NCBI GenBank assembly: GCA_020052615.1 | Contig: JAGVOT010000086.1 | Coordinates: forward strand, 1 to 35,598 | From: Nitrospirota bacterium | GTDB lineage: Bacteria; Nitrospirota; UBA9217 | Reading direction: 5' to 3' | DNA: 35,598 bases | In this document: piece by piece, positions 15,783 through 24,604 of the stretch | Layout: the number at the start of each line of letters is the position of its first letter | Position numbering within the stretch: position 1 is the first letter of the stretch | Notes under the pieces: generated by a model | What the model was told of the DNA's origin: nothing | What the model saw: only the letters and a program-made list of their open reading frames with translations | Database searches by the model: none | Made by a program: the position numbers and the translations under genes

Positions 15783-16256
15783 TCAATTGCCGTTCCGCTG
15801 CTCCGGTCGTGCCGCTTGCAGCCCTAGCTTCTTGCACAGGGTACCCAATGCCTCCTGCTCGTCTCCGGACAGAACGCTCATTTCCTCGACGATCCGTACC
15901 ACGTGCTTTGGGAAGAACATCGCTATCAGGCCGGCGCCTTTGGGCGTGATCCCGACGGAATAGTGGCGGCGGTCACTCTCGTCGCGTGTTCGTTTGACCA
16001 GACCGCGCTTTTCGAGATTATCAATGACCATGGTGATGTTCCCAGTGCTTTTCAGGATCTTTGCGGCCAGGTTCTTCTGGTTGAGCGGACCGAGGTGGAA
16101 AAGTGCCTCGAGCACACCGAACTGGCTTACCGTCAGGCCGAGTTCGCTCAAATGCGCCTCAACCCGACCGGAGACGGATTGCGCTGCGCGTATCAGCTTG
16201 ATGAAGGCATTCAATGCCCGCGTCTCTTCTTTCGTACCTGTGTATTTCGAGCCCAT
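15783..16256 (-). CDS. MarR family transcriptional regulator
   Basis: A 157-residue dimeric winged-helix regulator. Recognition helix and wing are visible in NLAAKILKSTGNITMVIDNLEKRGLVKRTRDESDRRHYSVGITPKG, here cited as the region around residues 60-105 (key residues S70, N73, D96-R98). It is the first gene of the MarR-DoxX-pirin set and probably represses its own operon until a phenolic, quinone or oxidant ligand is present. A candidate operator lies just upstream. No conserved redox-sensing cysteine pair is obvious; cysteine is found only near the C-terminus. Confidence 0.93.
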   Translation of the reverse strand: MGSKYTGTKEETRALNAFIKLIRAAQSVSGRVEAHLSELGLTVSQFGVLEALFHLGPLNQKNLAAKILKSTGNITMVIDNLEKRGLVKRTRDESDRRHYSVGITPKGAGLIAMFFPKHVVRIVEEMSVLSGDEQEALGTLCKKLGLQAARPEQRNGN

Positions 16257-16277
16257 AGTAATCCTATATCAAACGAT

Positions 16278-16292
16278 TTAATATCAAATTAA
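16278..16292. promoter_or_regulatory. Candidate MarR operator
   Basis: TTAAT-ATCAA-ATTAA is an inverted repeat 22 bases upstream of the MarR start codon, in an AT-rich stretch that also carries two ATATCAA units (16266-16272 and 16281-16287). Size and place suit a MarR dimer site for autoregulation. Confidence 0.45.
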
Positions 16293-16368
16293 TAGTACCT
16301 GATTGATGACGTTCTGTCAAGACAGCCTTAATATGTGTATTATCAGTATGTTAATTGCATCAGGCGTG

Positions 16369-17127
16369 CTATATCTTTCCCGTCATCCCGTACCATAATA
16401 GGCTGATATATTCTGAAATCGCCGTGGAGGAGATTGCAAGGGCCTCGGACGAGGGGACATAGTCGGTATACGATGCATGCCTTGTCTGTGACAGGTAGCC
16501 TGCAGGCGCCGGCAGAACGGAAAAGCCCTGTTTTTTGAACATGGCGACGGAGCGCCGCATATGAAAAGCGGACGTGACGAGGACGATCGACTTTCCCGGA
16601 AGGAGCTTCCGAACTTCCTTGGCGTTCTCCCAGGTGTTTCGTGAGCGGTTCTCTATGACGATGTCCTTTTCGGGAATTCCGAGCCTCATCGCCACATTGG
16701 CCATGGCGTCCGCCTCCAGGACGGCGCCGGGCTTCGGGTCGCCGCTGCCGCCGCTCATCACGAGGGGCAGGTGATGTTTCCTGGCGAACTGGACCGCGTC
16801 CACCAGCCTTTCGAGGGAGCCTCGGGAAAGTTCCGGTTCTTTGGGCACCCAGGAAAGGTCTCGTGATCCGCCGCCCAGAACGACTATTGCGTCAGCCTTG
16901 ACCGGGCCTTCGGAAAGCGGCCGGTAGGAAGCCTCCAGGGGCCTGATCAACTGGTCAGCCACGGGACCCAGGCTCAGGACAGAGAGGAGGAGCAACCCCG
17001 CGGCGATAAGGGCCCTTCCCGCGCTCCGGTGCCGTCGCAGGAGGATAAAGCCCGTGAGCATAAGAAGGAGCAGGCTGGCCGGCGGCAGGAGAAGGTACAG
17101 AAGGAGCTTGGAAATGATGAATGCCAT
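16369..17127 (-). CDS. YdcF/ElyC-like DUF218 membrane protein
   Basis: A 252-residue protein with two N-terminal membrane helices (about 5-32 and 38-60) and a DUF218 domain. The domain shows DAIVVLGGGS, then VMSGG, then ENRSRNTWENA and VLVTSAFHMRRS, the usual motif series. Relatives such as E. coli ElyC act in envelope and peptidoglycan or lipid-carrier homeostasis. AAGGA precedes the ATG. It stands alone between the MarR operon and the efflux operon. Confidence 0.9.
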   Translation of the reverse strand: MAFIISKLLLYLLLPPASLLLLMLTGFILLRRHRSAGRALIAAGLLLLSVLSLGPVADQLIRPLEASYRPLSEGPVKADAIVVLGGGSRDLSWVPKEPELSRGSLERLVDAVQFARKHHLPLVMSGGSGDPKPGAVLEADAMANVAMRLGIPEKDIVIENRSRNTWENAKEVRKLLPGKSIVLVTSAFHMRRSVAMFKKQGFSVLPAPAGYLSQTRHASYTDYVPSSEALAISSTAISEYISLLWYGMTGKI

Positions 17128-17228
17128 GGCAGTTCCTTTCAGAAAATCGGCTTACAATATAGATACTCGCGTCTTGTAATGGCGGGGAGCGGTTGTTTCG
17201 ACGCGGCGATCCCGACGCAATTGTTCTC

Positions 17229-17266
17229 TTAAAACCGAGATTGCTTCGCTTTGCTCGCAAAGACGG
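17229..17266. repeat. Short intergenic repeat (second copy of the GATTGC type)
   Basis: GATTGCTTCGCTTTGCTCGC followed by AAAGACGGC resembles the element at 36-67. It lies between the YdcF-like gene and the end of the efflux operon. Confidence 0.4.
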
Positions 17267-17290
17267 CAAAACGTCTCTTTCAACGACCGG

Positions 17291-18826
17291 TTAATGTGCA
17301 GGCGGCGGCGGTCCCGTTTGTGCCGGGGCACGCTGCATCAGCAGCACCAGCGGGAGCATGCAGAGGATGAGCAGGCAGATGATCAGGAATGCGTCAGCGA
17401 AGGCGAGCGTCGTCGATTGCCGGACGAGCTCGCGGTACAGGACGCCGTCCGCGCCGGCGGCAGGCAGCCCCTTCTGGGTGAGCATCTCGCCGATACGATC
17501 CCGGCCGACCTGGTAGGACGGGTCGAAGGGGGACAACTGTTCCACGAGACGGGTCTGGTGGAGCTGGGAGCGCCGAGCCAGTATCGTTGTCGTGAAGGCG
17601 ATGCCGACGCTGCCGCCGAGGTTCCTGAGCAGGTTGTAGAGCGACGTCGCCTCGGTCATGTGTTCACGTTGTATGTGGGAGAGCGTCAGCGTCGTGAGGG
17701 GGATGAAGGTCATTCCCATGCCGAAGCCCAGGGCCACGCGCGGCCAGACGAAGGTCCAGAAATCCGTCGTCAGCGTGAACCGAGACATCAGGTAGGTGCT
17801 GAGGGAGCAGATCGAGATGCCCAGGAGGAGGAACCGCTTGGGGTCCACCCTTCCCATGAACTTGCCGACGAGCGGCATGGCGAGCATGGTAGCGATGCCG
17901 CCGGGGCCGAGCACGAGCCCTGCGTAGAACGAGGTGTAGCCCATCATCATCTGGAGGAAGATCGGCAGCAGGACGATGCTGCCGAAGAGGTTCAGGAAGA
18001 CGAAGAACATCACCACCGATCCGCTCGTGAAGGTCCTATCCCGTAAGAGTTTCAGGTTCACGATAGGGTTCTCGGAGTAGTACTCGTTGATGACCAGCAG
18101 GGTGAGGGCGATCGCCGAGACGACCGCGAAGCCGGCGATCAGGTGCGAGTCGAACCAGTCTTCGGACTCTCCCTTGTCGAGGATGAACTGGAGCGACCCG
18201 AGGCCGACGGTCAGGAAGATGAGTCCCCAGTAGTCGATCTTCATCTTCTGGCGCTGCATGTACGGCGGGTCCTCGATCACCAGGACGTTCATGACGATCG
18301 ACAGGATGCCGATGGGGATGTTGATGTAGAAGATCCAGCGCCACGACAGGGTATCGGTGATCCAGCCCCCCAGCAGCGGTCCGACGATGGGGCCAAGCAT
18401 GGCGCCGAATCCGAAGATGGCCATGGCCTGGCCGTGCTTCTCCCGGGGGAAGCTTTCGAGCAGGATGGACTGGCTGATCGGGACGAGGCCTCCGCCGCCG
18501 ATGCCCTGGAGGACGCGGAAGAACACGAGGCTGTTCAGGCTCCAGGCGGAGCCGCACATGAAGGAACTGAAGGTGAAGAGGGCGATCGAGGCGATCTGGT
18601 AATTCTTCCTGCCGATGAGCCTGGCGAGCCAACCGGCCATGGGGATGACGATGGCGTTCGAGACGAGGTAGGCGGTGATGGTCCAGGTCGATTCGTCGTA
18701 GCCGGCCGAGAGCGACCCGCGGATATGGTCGAGGGACACGTTGACGATGGACGTGTCGATGATCTCGATCAGTGTCGGCAGCATCACCGTGAAGGCGATG
18801 AGGCCGCGGCTCGTTCCTGGTTTCAT
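17291..18826 (-). CDS. DHA2-type drug efflux permease (EmrB/QacA family)
   Basis: A 511-residue inner membrane permease of the major facilitator superfamily with 14 predicted helices. It exports drugs by proton exchange together with the adaptor and outer membrane channel encoded upstream. Landmarks are LIEIIDTSIVNVSL in helix 1, the loop GRKNYQ, FFRVLQGIGGGGLVP and the motif C-like GFGAMLGPIVGPLLGGW. The start at 18826 yields the usual short N-terminus; the frame is open 52 codons further upstream, but that part runs through an intergenic repeat. It is the last gene of the operon, 170 bases after the adaptor gene; the gap contains a large inverted repeat. Confidence 0.94.
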   Translation of the reverse strand: MKPGTSRGLIAFTVMLPTLIEIIDTSIVNVSLDHIRGSLSAGYDESTWTITAYLVSNAIVIPMAGWLARLIGRKNYQIASIALFTFSSFMCGSAWSLNSLVFFRVLQGIGGGGLVPISQSILLESFPREKHGQAMAIFGFGAMLGPIVGPLLGGWITDTLSWRWIFYINIPIGILSIVMNVLVIEDPPYMQRQKMKIDYWGLIFLTVGLGSLQFILDKGESEDWFDSHLIAGFAVVSAIALTLLVINEYYSENPIVNLKLLRDRTFTSGSVVMFFVFLNLFGSIVLLPIFLQMMMGYTSFYAGLVLGPGGIATMLAMPLVGKFMGRVDPKRFLLLGISICSLSTYLMSRFTLTTDFWTFVWPRVALGFGMGMTFIPLTTLTLSHIQREHMTEATSLYNLLRNLGGSVGIAFTTTILARRSQLHQTRLVEQLSPFDPSYQVGRDRIGEMLTQKGLPAAGADGVLYRELVRQSTTLAFADAFLIICLLILCMLPLVLLMQRAPAQTGPPPPAH

Positions 18827-18866
18827 TGCAGTTCTTTCACAGTGAGAATAAGGTACAACAGAATTA

Positions 18867-18983
18867 TTGAACCGCGAGGGCGCGAAGAGCGCGAGACGGC
18901 AAAGGAAGTTACCCGATAGTAACATTAGGAAGAAAGACGTTGACCTGCTTTCCTTCGCGTCCCTTGCGCCTTCGCGGTTCAAT
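18867..18983. repeat. Large imperfect inverted repeat inside the efflux operon
   Basis: The left arm begins TTGAACCGCGAGGGCGCGAA and the right arm ends CCTTCGCGGTTCAAT. They can pair over about 30 bases with mismatches around a 50-base loop. This is a dispersed-repeat appearance (gene-free MITE-like unit). Its place between adaptor and permease genes could lower expression of the permease. Confidence 0.6.
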
Positions 18984-18996
18984 GTTGTCTTCTCTA

Positions 18997-19878
18997 TTAT
19001 TTTGCGAGCACCGTCGGGACGACGGACATCCCGACGCGGAGAAGGTGGTCCTTGTCCGCGTCCGGATCCAGCACGATCTTGACCGGGATGCGCTGTACGA
19101 CCTTCACGTAGTTGCCCGTCGCGTTCTCGGCGGGGAAGAGGGAGAAGCTGACGCCGGTCCCGGCCATGATGCTGTCCACTTTCCCGGTGAAGCTCTTTCC
19201 GGGATAGGCATCCACCCTGATCCTGACCGGCTGGCCCGGCTGGATGCGCTCCATCTCGGTTTCCTTGTAGTTGGCGATGACGTAGAGATTGTCCAGGTCG
19301 ACCACCGCCATCAGGGGCTGTCCGTCCTTTATCTGGTTGCCGGTCTGGACGGACTTCCGCGTGATGTACCCGCCTGCGGGCGCCGTGATCCGGGTATATC
19401 CCAGGTTGAGCTCCGCCTGCCGGAGCTGTTCCTCGGCGAGCTTCACCTGGGCCAGGGCGATCTCGTGGGCCGAGACCGCCTTGTCGAACCGGTCGGCCGA
19501 ATTGACATTCTCGTCATAGAGCGCCTTTGCCCGCTTGCGCTCGCTTTCGGCGAAGCGCAGGGTGGCGCGCTGGAGCTCCAGGTTCGCCCTGCTCGCCTCG
19601 GCCTTCGACCGGTAATCGGCGGGATCGAGCTCGACCAGGAGGTCGCCGCGCTTCACCTGCTGATTGTCCGCGACCAAAACGGTCTTGACGCTGCCGCCGA
19701 CGCGAGCGGAGACCGTATGAATGTTTCCCTCGATGAAGGCGTCATCGGTCGTGATGTGGGTCTTCCGGTAGGAATTGTAGACATATCCGATCAGCAGGCC
19801 GGCGGCCACGACAGCGCCGACGATCATAAAAGCCTTTTTCTTATTTTCGACCTTCGTTGCCGCCTGCTGCTCCGCCAT
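18997..19878 (-). CDS. HlyD/EmrA family membrane fusion protein
   Basis: A 293-residue periplasmic adaptor that links the inner membrane permease with the outer membrane channel. One membrane anchor lies at about residues 16-35, followed by ITTDDAFIEGNIHTVSARVGG, the first half of the biotinyl-lipoyl domain. A long alpha hairpin follows (about 95-160), then TRITAPAGGYI for the second half and a beta-barrel region. Good binding site (AGGAG) before the ATG at 19878. It comes 19 bases after the TolC-like gene, so translation is likely coupled. Confidence 0.94.
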   Translation of the reverse strand: MAEQQAATKVENKKKAFMIVGAVVAAGLLIGYVYNSYRKTHITTDDAFIEGNIHTVSARVGGSVKTVLVADNQQVKRGDLLVELDPADYRSKAEASRANLELQRATLRFAESERKRAKALYDENVNSADRFDKAVSAHEIALAQVKLAEEQLRQAELNLGYTRITAPAGGYITRKSVQTGNQIKDGQPLMAVVDLDNLYVIANYKETEMERIQPGQPVRIRVDAYPGKSFTGKVDSIMAGTGVSFSLFPAENATGNYVKVVQRIPVKIVLDPDADKDHLLRVGMSVVPTVLAK

Positions 19879-19897
19879 TCAGAAGCTCCTTGTCGCG

Positions 19898-21205
19898 TTA
19901 TTGATGGTTGTTGTAGGCGACAGCCAGGTCCCTGCCCATCGCGTACAGCAGCGCTGCCTCGGCCCGCCTGACGCCGAAGTTCGCTCTCCAGGCATTGGTC
20001 TCCGCCGTCGTCATGAGCGTTACCGCGTCCAGCACCTCCGTGGAGGTGCCGACGCCCTCCTGGTAGCGAAGACGCTGGAGCCGAAGGTTCTCCGCGGCCT
20101 GATCAACGGAGCTCATGGCGACCTGGACCTTTGCCGTGGAGCTCCGGTGATCCAGCCACGCCGCTTGCACCTCGAGCCGCACCGCGTCAAGGAGCTTCGC
20201 TCTGCTGAACCGAAGCGACGACAGCTCGCCTTTTGCCATGCCGACCCGTGAGGTCGTTGCGCCGCCGGCGGACAGGTTGATGTTCACACCGGCGATGACG
20301 GCCCAGTTGTCCGGGTGGACCTGATAGCGGTTCTCGCTGTATTCATATCCCCCCGAAACATAGACCGACGGGAGGTATTCCGCCCGCACCGAACTGACGT
20401 TCTCTTCCTTTGCCCGTACCCGTGCGTCGAGGTCCCTGAGGTCCGGGTTCGACTGCTCGGCTTCAGCCCAGGCCTGTTCCAGCGTAACGGTAAAAGGGGG
20501 AGTGCCGACGATCTCCGACGCATGGACCGGATCGTTCAACGGCCTCATCAGGAGGCTGTTGATCCTCGATGAACGGAGGGACAGGTTGTTCTCGGCAGTG
20601 AGCAGCCGCTGCTTCGAGTCCGCCAGCAGGACATCGGCCTGGAGCACCTCGTTCCGGGTCACCACGCCGGCCTTGTGGCGGGCGGCAGCGTCCTTGCGGT
20701 GCGCCTCATACCGCGTGACCTCCTCCCGGGCGACCTTCAGAAGCTCTTCCGCCTCGAGGAGATCGAAGTAGGCGATAATGAACTCCACTGCCGCCCGGTT
20801 CCGGGTGCGGAAGGTCCCGGCCTCACGCGCCTTCAGGCCGAATTGCGCGGCGCTGATGGACGACGATGTCTTTCCGAAATCATAGAGGAGCTGGGTCGCC
20901 TTGAAACCGTAGGTCGTGAATTGGTCCTGGGAGGTCGGAAACGAGCCGAGGTTGACCTTTGCTTCGGGCGTGTATTTCAGCCAGGTCTCGCGGCCGTACA
21001 GGTCGAGCTGGGGCAGCCAGGGCGACCGTGCCAGGGAAACCGCCTCCTTTGCAACCTCCTCGTCGGAGTGCGCGATGGCCACGTCACGCCCGTTCTCGGT
21101 GACGATCTTGAGGCCCTCCTGAAGGGTCAGGGCATCGGCCGTGGAAGGGGGGAAGAGCGTGAGGATGCCGATGAACATTGAGATCAAAGGTGAAGAGCGA
21201 CGCAT
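19898..21205 (-). CDS. TolC family outer membrane efflux protein
   Basis: A 435-residue outer membrane channel protein with a signal peptide (about residues 1-25, ending in STADA). Two related halves carry the long alpha-hairpin repeats of the family, for example SPWLPQLDLYG in the first and RAEYLPSVYVSGGY in the second half. First gene of the three-gene efflux operon, with its own promoter upstream and GAGGT before the ATG. Confidence 0.93.
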   Translation of the reverse strand: MRRSSPLISMFIGILTLFPPSTADALTLQEGLKIVTENGRDVAIAHSDEEVAKEAVSLARSPWLPQLDLYGRETWLKYTPEAKVNLGSFPTSQDQFTTYGFKATQLLYDFGKTSSSISAAQFGLKAREAGTFRTRNRAAVEFIIAYFDLLEAEELLKVAREEVTRYEAHRKDAAARHKAGVVTRNEVLQADVLLADSKQRLLTAENNLSLRSSRINSLLMRPLNDPVHASEIVGTPPFTVTLEQAWAEAEQSNPDLRDLDARVRAKEENVSSVRAEYLPSVYVSGGYEYSENRYQVHPDNWAVIAGVNINLSAGGATTSRVGMAKGELSSLRFSRAKLLDAVRLEVQAAWLDHRSSTAKVQVAMSSVDQAAENLRLQRLRYQEGVGTSTEVLDAVTLMTTAETNAWRANFGVRRAEAALLYAMGRDLAVAYNNHQ

Positions 21206-21307
21206 GGGTAACCTCGTGAGATCCTATCCGTGCTGCGGGGATCCGGTCCGCTGACGCGATCGTTCCGGGAGATGCAGGAAGAGAGCGGCAGGACATCCTG
21301 ATTTTTT

Positions 21308-21336
21308 AGTATAGTACAAACGGGGAAGAAAGTGAA
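21308..21336 (-). promoter_or_regulatory. Promoter of the efflux operon
   Basis: On the minus strand TTCACT and TATACT are spaced 17 bases apart, about 100 bases upstream of the TolC-like start codon. The rest of the 290-base gap to the next gene shows nothing I recognise. Confidence 0.5.
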
Positions 21337-21495
21337 GATAGAAGAAGCCATGTCCTGTGAGGCGGGAGGTATGACGCGGTTATCGCCGGAGCGAGGTCAA
21401 GACACGAAGGCGGCTGATCATGGCGGTGCCTCAGCTCTTGCCGCAGCTCACGGGCAGATCACGCGGAGGTGGGCCGCCTTCTGCGCATCGCGCTG

Positions 21496-22188
21496 TCAGC
21501 GGGCAGGCTGACCCGGACCCGGCTCCGATGCCTGGAGCCTGATGAGGTCGGTCCTGCTCAAGGTCGTCTGGACCGAGACCCGTGGCGCGTTCGCCAGGTT
21601 CCACAACACGTACTGTTCAGGATACAGGGTTTCGGAGGAGATCCCGTCGGCGGGCACGATGACGCGCATGCCCCGTAGCGCAGCGCCGCTGGCCGTATAG
21701 AGAACGGCGCCGTGGGCGGCGGTCCCGGCGACAATGACGGTCGCTATGTGCCTGTCCTTGAGGATCTTTTCAAGGTCGGTGCCGAGGAACTTGTCCGGGC
21801 CCGAGGTCACCACCGGATCTCCCGGAAGGGCGGCAAGCTCCCGGGCGACGTCGGTGATCGCGGCTCCGGCGGAAAGGCTGTAGATCACCGCGGCACCCTT
21901 GGCGCGGGCTTCGGTCAGGAGCTTTTTCATGATCGGTATCGTCGCGATGCAGCGCGGCCGGCGCTCGGCATTGCATGTCTGCTTGTTGAAGTCGAGCAGC
22001 AACAGGGCGGTCGTCTTCGGATCCGCCGTGACCGGCTTCAGCTCCGGAGCGGGCGGCGCCTTGACCGTGTCCCATGCATCAACGACGGTTTGGGCAGGGG
22101 ATGCGCTCAAAAGCCGAGTCAGGCTGAGCATCGCCATAAGGACGATCACGCCGGTGCGAACAGGTGATCCCGATCGTTTTTGTGCCAT
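21496..22188 (-). CDS. Exported isochorismatase-fold protein lacking the catalytic cysteine
   Basis: A 230-residue protein with a signal peptide (hydrophobic 13-28, cleavage probably after ASPA) and an isochorismatase/cysteine hydrolase domain. The catalytic Asp (LLLLDFNKQ) and Lys (SGPDKFLGTDL) are present. The cysteine normally found in GxATxxCV is Ala: GTAAHGAVLYTA. So it cannot work by the usual thiol mechanism, and may be a binding protein or use another chemistry. Family members with this substitution exist to my knowledge. GGAGG precedes the ATG. It is oriented like the efflux operon but has a 290-base gap to it. Confidence 0.85.
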   Translation of the reverse strand: MAQKRSGSPVRTGVIVLMAMLSLTRLLSASPAQTVVDAWDTVKAPPAPELKPVTADPKTTALLLLDFNKQTCNAERRPRCIATIPIMKKLLTEARAKGAAVIYSLSAGAAITDVARELAALPGDPVVTSGPDKFLGTDLEKILKDRHIATVIVAGTAAHGAVLYTASGAALRGMRVIVPADGISSETLYPEQYVLWNLANAPRVSVQTTLSRTDLIRLQASEPGPGQPAR

Positions 22189-22539
22189 GTTCTTCCTCCT
22201 TGCCGTTTTGTGTCAACCGCGGTGCGCTCAGTATCATGATCTGGCGAGATGGGCTTGAAATCAGCAGCTCTTGCCGGGGGTGAGGAGGACGACGATCTCT
22301 TGCATTGACGGCCTTTTTAAGGAGTGACAAGGTCGAAGCTCCTCCGGCGCGAGCATATGTTGAATGTAGCGAATGTATTCAGTAAAGTCAATACGAGACG
22401 GTCTCCTCGTAGCGCTATCGTGGACCACATCCTGTATCCATGGTCGGCAAGAACCACCTGATATTCCGGTATCTTACAGCCAAGAAGGGGCCGCTCCGGC
22501 GCATCATGCGGAAAAAACGGGGGAATTTTGAAAAAATAC
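22189..22539. other. Intergenic region between isochorismatase-like and helicase genes
   Basis: No gene is recognised. An 89-codon frame on the minus strand here has no binding site and no plausible composition. The region serves as divergent upstream DNA of both neighbours. Confidence 0.4.
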
Positions 22540-22567
22540 TTGCTTTTCATGAATGAACCTGTATAAT
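22540..22567 (+). promoter_or_regulatory. Promoter of the RhlE-type helicase gene
   Basis: TTGCTT (22540-22545) and a perfect TATAAT (22562-22567) are 16 bases apart. This implies an untranslated leader of nearly 290 bases, unusual for a housekeeping gene and reminiscent of cold-regulated mRNAs. Confidence 0.55.
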
Positions 22568-22763
22568 GCATCCGACTGAACAACAACGGGACAGGAAATA
22601 CAAGAAGCTCTTACGACCTTCCCCCCTTCCTCAGCGTCCCCTTTCATCGATCACTAACCCCCCTTGCTTTCCGTTTCTCTTAAACTGAAATTGCGGCGGT
22701 CCGTATGGTTGGCGAACGATGTGTTATGCCGGTCATATTGGTGCTGTCGCCGTCCTCGCTATC

Positions 22764-22784
22764 CAGGGACACGGTGTGTCCCTG
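22764..22784 (+). promoter_or_regulatory. Hairpin in the long leader of the helicase mRNA
   Basis: CAGGGACAC, loop GGT, GTGTCCCTG: a perfect 9-bp stem in the leader. A second small palindrome, TGTCCC/GGGACA, lies near 22830, close to the ribosome binding site. Together they could regulate translation, for instance by temperature or by the helicase itself. Confidence 0.4.
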
Positions 22785-22859
22785 CGGCGCGCACACAAAC
22801 CTCTTTCTGGTCTTGTACCGGACCCTTGTGTCCCGGGGACAGACCCTATAAGGAGCAGT

Positions 22860-24341
22860 ATGTCTTTTGACACCATGAATCTCGCACCAACGATCCTCAA
22901 GGCTGTGAACCTCTGCGGCTACACGTCGCCGACGCCCATTCAGGAGCAGGCGATCCCCCAGGCAATAGCCGGGAAGGACCTCATCGCTTCGGCACAGACG
23001 GGCACGGGCAAGACGGCGGCCTTCGTGCTGCCGGCGCTCCAGCGTCTCACCGTTCCCTCGACCGCCAAGGGAAAGGGCCCCCGCATCCTCGTGCTCACGC
23101 CGACACGGGAGCTTGCCAACCAGATCACCGAAGCGGTCCGCACCTACGGGAAGTTCATGCGCCTGCGCACAGGCGCCATCCTGGGAGGCATGCCCTATTT
23201 CGAGCAGCAGCGGCTCCTGTCCCAGCCGGTGGACATCATTGTCGCCACGCCGGGCAGGCTTATCGACCACCTCGAGTCGGGGCGCATCAGCATGGCCCGT
23301 GTGGAGCTGCTTGTCCTTGATGAGGCGGACCGCATGCTGGACATGGGTTTCAGCGAGGCAGTCAGCACCATCGCCGCGGCCACGCCTGAAGGACGCCAGA
23401 CGCTGCTGTTCACGGCAACCTGGGACGGGGCCATGGAAAAGCTGGCCAAGCGCCTTATGAAAGATGCGGTGCGGATCGCCGTCGCCGGGAAAAAGGCCAC
23501 GCTCGAACTGATCGAGCAGCGCCTCCACACCGCCGACGACATGCAGCACAAGAACCGTCTTCTGAACCATCTCATCGCCGACAGCGGCATGACGCGGGCG
23601 ATCATATTCTCGTCCACCAAGCGGAATGCCGATCAGCTGGCGCGCGAGCTCGCTTCCCGGGGCCACTCGGCCGAGGCCCTGCACGGCGATATGACCCAGG
23701 GCGCGCGCAACCGCACCATCATGAACATGCGGCGCGGCAAGATCCGCCTGCTCGTGGCCACGGACGTTGCGGCGAGGGGGCTGGACGTTACAGGCATCAC
23801 TCACGTGATCAACTACGACCTGCCGAAAAACGCCGAGGACTATGTCCATCGCATCGGCCGCACCGGCCGCGCCGGCGCTTCAGGCATCGCCATTTCTTTC
23901 GTGTCCTTCCGGGAACTCGACGAGCTCAGAAGGATCGAGCGGTATATCGGCCAGTCCCTGCCGCAGCTGGTGATCGCGGGCCTGGAGCCCGCCCGCCCCA
24001 TGCAGCAGGGGAGCGGCAGCAGGACCGGGTATAACGGAAGATCGACTGGCGGGAGGGGAACAGCGGCATCGGCAGGACGCCGCCCCTTCAGCAAGGCCCC
24101 CTCGTACCGGAGCGACGCCAGGCCTTCGACCGGCAGGAAACCCTATTCAGATTCCCGGAGCGATGCCAGGCTTTCGACCGACAGGAAGCCCTATTCCGAC
24201 TACCGAAGCGACGCCAGGCCCTCAACGGGCAGAAAACCCTATTCCGAAAGCTCCTTTGCGGGGAAGCGTGATGCGAAGAAGAGCGGATGGGCAGGGGATG
24301 CTCGAAAGACCGAGGCATTTCGCAAAGCCCGCTGGTCGTAG
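22860..24341 (+). CDS. rhlE: DEAD-box RNA helicase, RhlE type
   Basis: ATP-dependent RNA helicase of 493 residues, likely involved in ribosome assembly and RNA turnover. Motifs in order: Q motif GYTSPTPIQEQAIP, AQTGTGKTAAF (I), PTRELANQI (Ia), TPGRL (Ib), LVLDEADRMLDMGF (II), LLFTATW (III, usually SAT), IIFSSTKRNAD (IV), DVAARGLDVTGI (V), HRIGRTGRAG (VI). The C-terminal tail is basic and contains three 16-residue repeats (RSDARPSTGRKPYSDS type, about residues 415-465), probably disordered and RNA binding. The ATG at 22860 has AAGGAG upstream; the in-frame upstream stretch would cover the leader hairpins. A strong terminator follows. Confidence 0.93.
   Translation: MSFDTMNLAPTILKAVNLCGYTSPTPIQEQAIPQAIAGKDLIASAQTGTGKTAAFVLPALQRLTVPSTAKGKGPRILVLTPTRELANQITEAVRTYGKFMRLRTGAILGGMPYFEQQRLLSQPVDIIVATPGRLIDHLESGRISMARVELLVLDEADRMLDMGFSEAVSTIAAATPEGRQTLLFTATWDGAMEKLAKRLMKDAVRIAVAGKKATLELIEQRLHTADDMQHKNRLLNHLIADSGMTRAIIFSSTKRNADQLARELASRGHSAEALHGDMTQGARNRTIMNMRRGKIRLLVATDVAARGLDVTGITHVINYDLPKNAEDYVHRIGRTGRAGASGIAISFVSFRELDELRRIERYIGQSLPQLVIAGLEPARPMQQGSGSRTGYNGRSTGGRGTAASAGRRPFSKAPSYRSDARPSTGRKPYSDSRSDARLSTDRKPYSDYRSDARPSTGRKPYSESSFAGKRDAKKSGWAGDARKTEAFRKARWS
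24108..24250 (+). repeat. Three tandem 48-base repeats inside the helicase gene
   Basis: Units starting AGCGACGCCAGGCC recur at 24111, 24159 and 24207, exactly 48 bases apart, encoding 16 residues each. They differ by a few bases, so the array is old enough to have diverged, but copy number could still vary between strains. Confidence 0.8.
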
Positions 24342-24372
24342 AATCGACCAGGAAAAAAATATCGTTGCACTG

Positions 24373-24408
24373 AAAGAGCGCTTTGATCACAAGGCGCTCT
24401 TTTTATTT
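24373..24408 (+). terminator. Rho-independent terminator after the helicase gene
   Basis: AAAGAGCGC (24373-24381) pairs with GCGCTCTTT (24394-24402), followed by a T-rich tail. Confidence 0.85.
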
Positions 24409-24475
24409 CACTTTGTGAAACGACGCTTGTGCTGTTATGCGGGGGGCAGCTTTTCAAAGGGGAGAAGCAGACCTT

Positions 24476-24556
24476 TTGACAGGATAACAGGATGTACAGG
24501 ATGAATCAGGATTGATTTTTGTCCTAATTCGATCTCTATCCTGTAAATCCTGTCAA
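24476..24556. repeat. Palindromic repeat with TTGACAGGAT...ATCCTGTCAA arms
   Basis: The left arm TTGACAGGATAACAGGATG and the right arm ATCCTGTAAATCCTGTCAA form a long imperfect stem around about 40 bases. It lies between the convergent helicase and thioredoxin-like genes. Repeats of this type are widespread in environmental genomes (from memory). Confidence 0.6.
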
Positions 24557-24604
24557 GTATTGAGAGTCTTTTGCCTTTCGCTTTGGTTTGGCCATAGATC
24601 GCAA

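Noticed and set aside
24108-24250. CRISPR array
   Set aside because: The repeats are contiguous, coding and without spacers.
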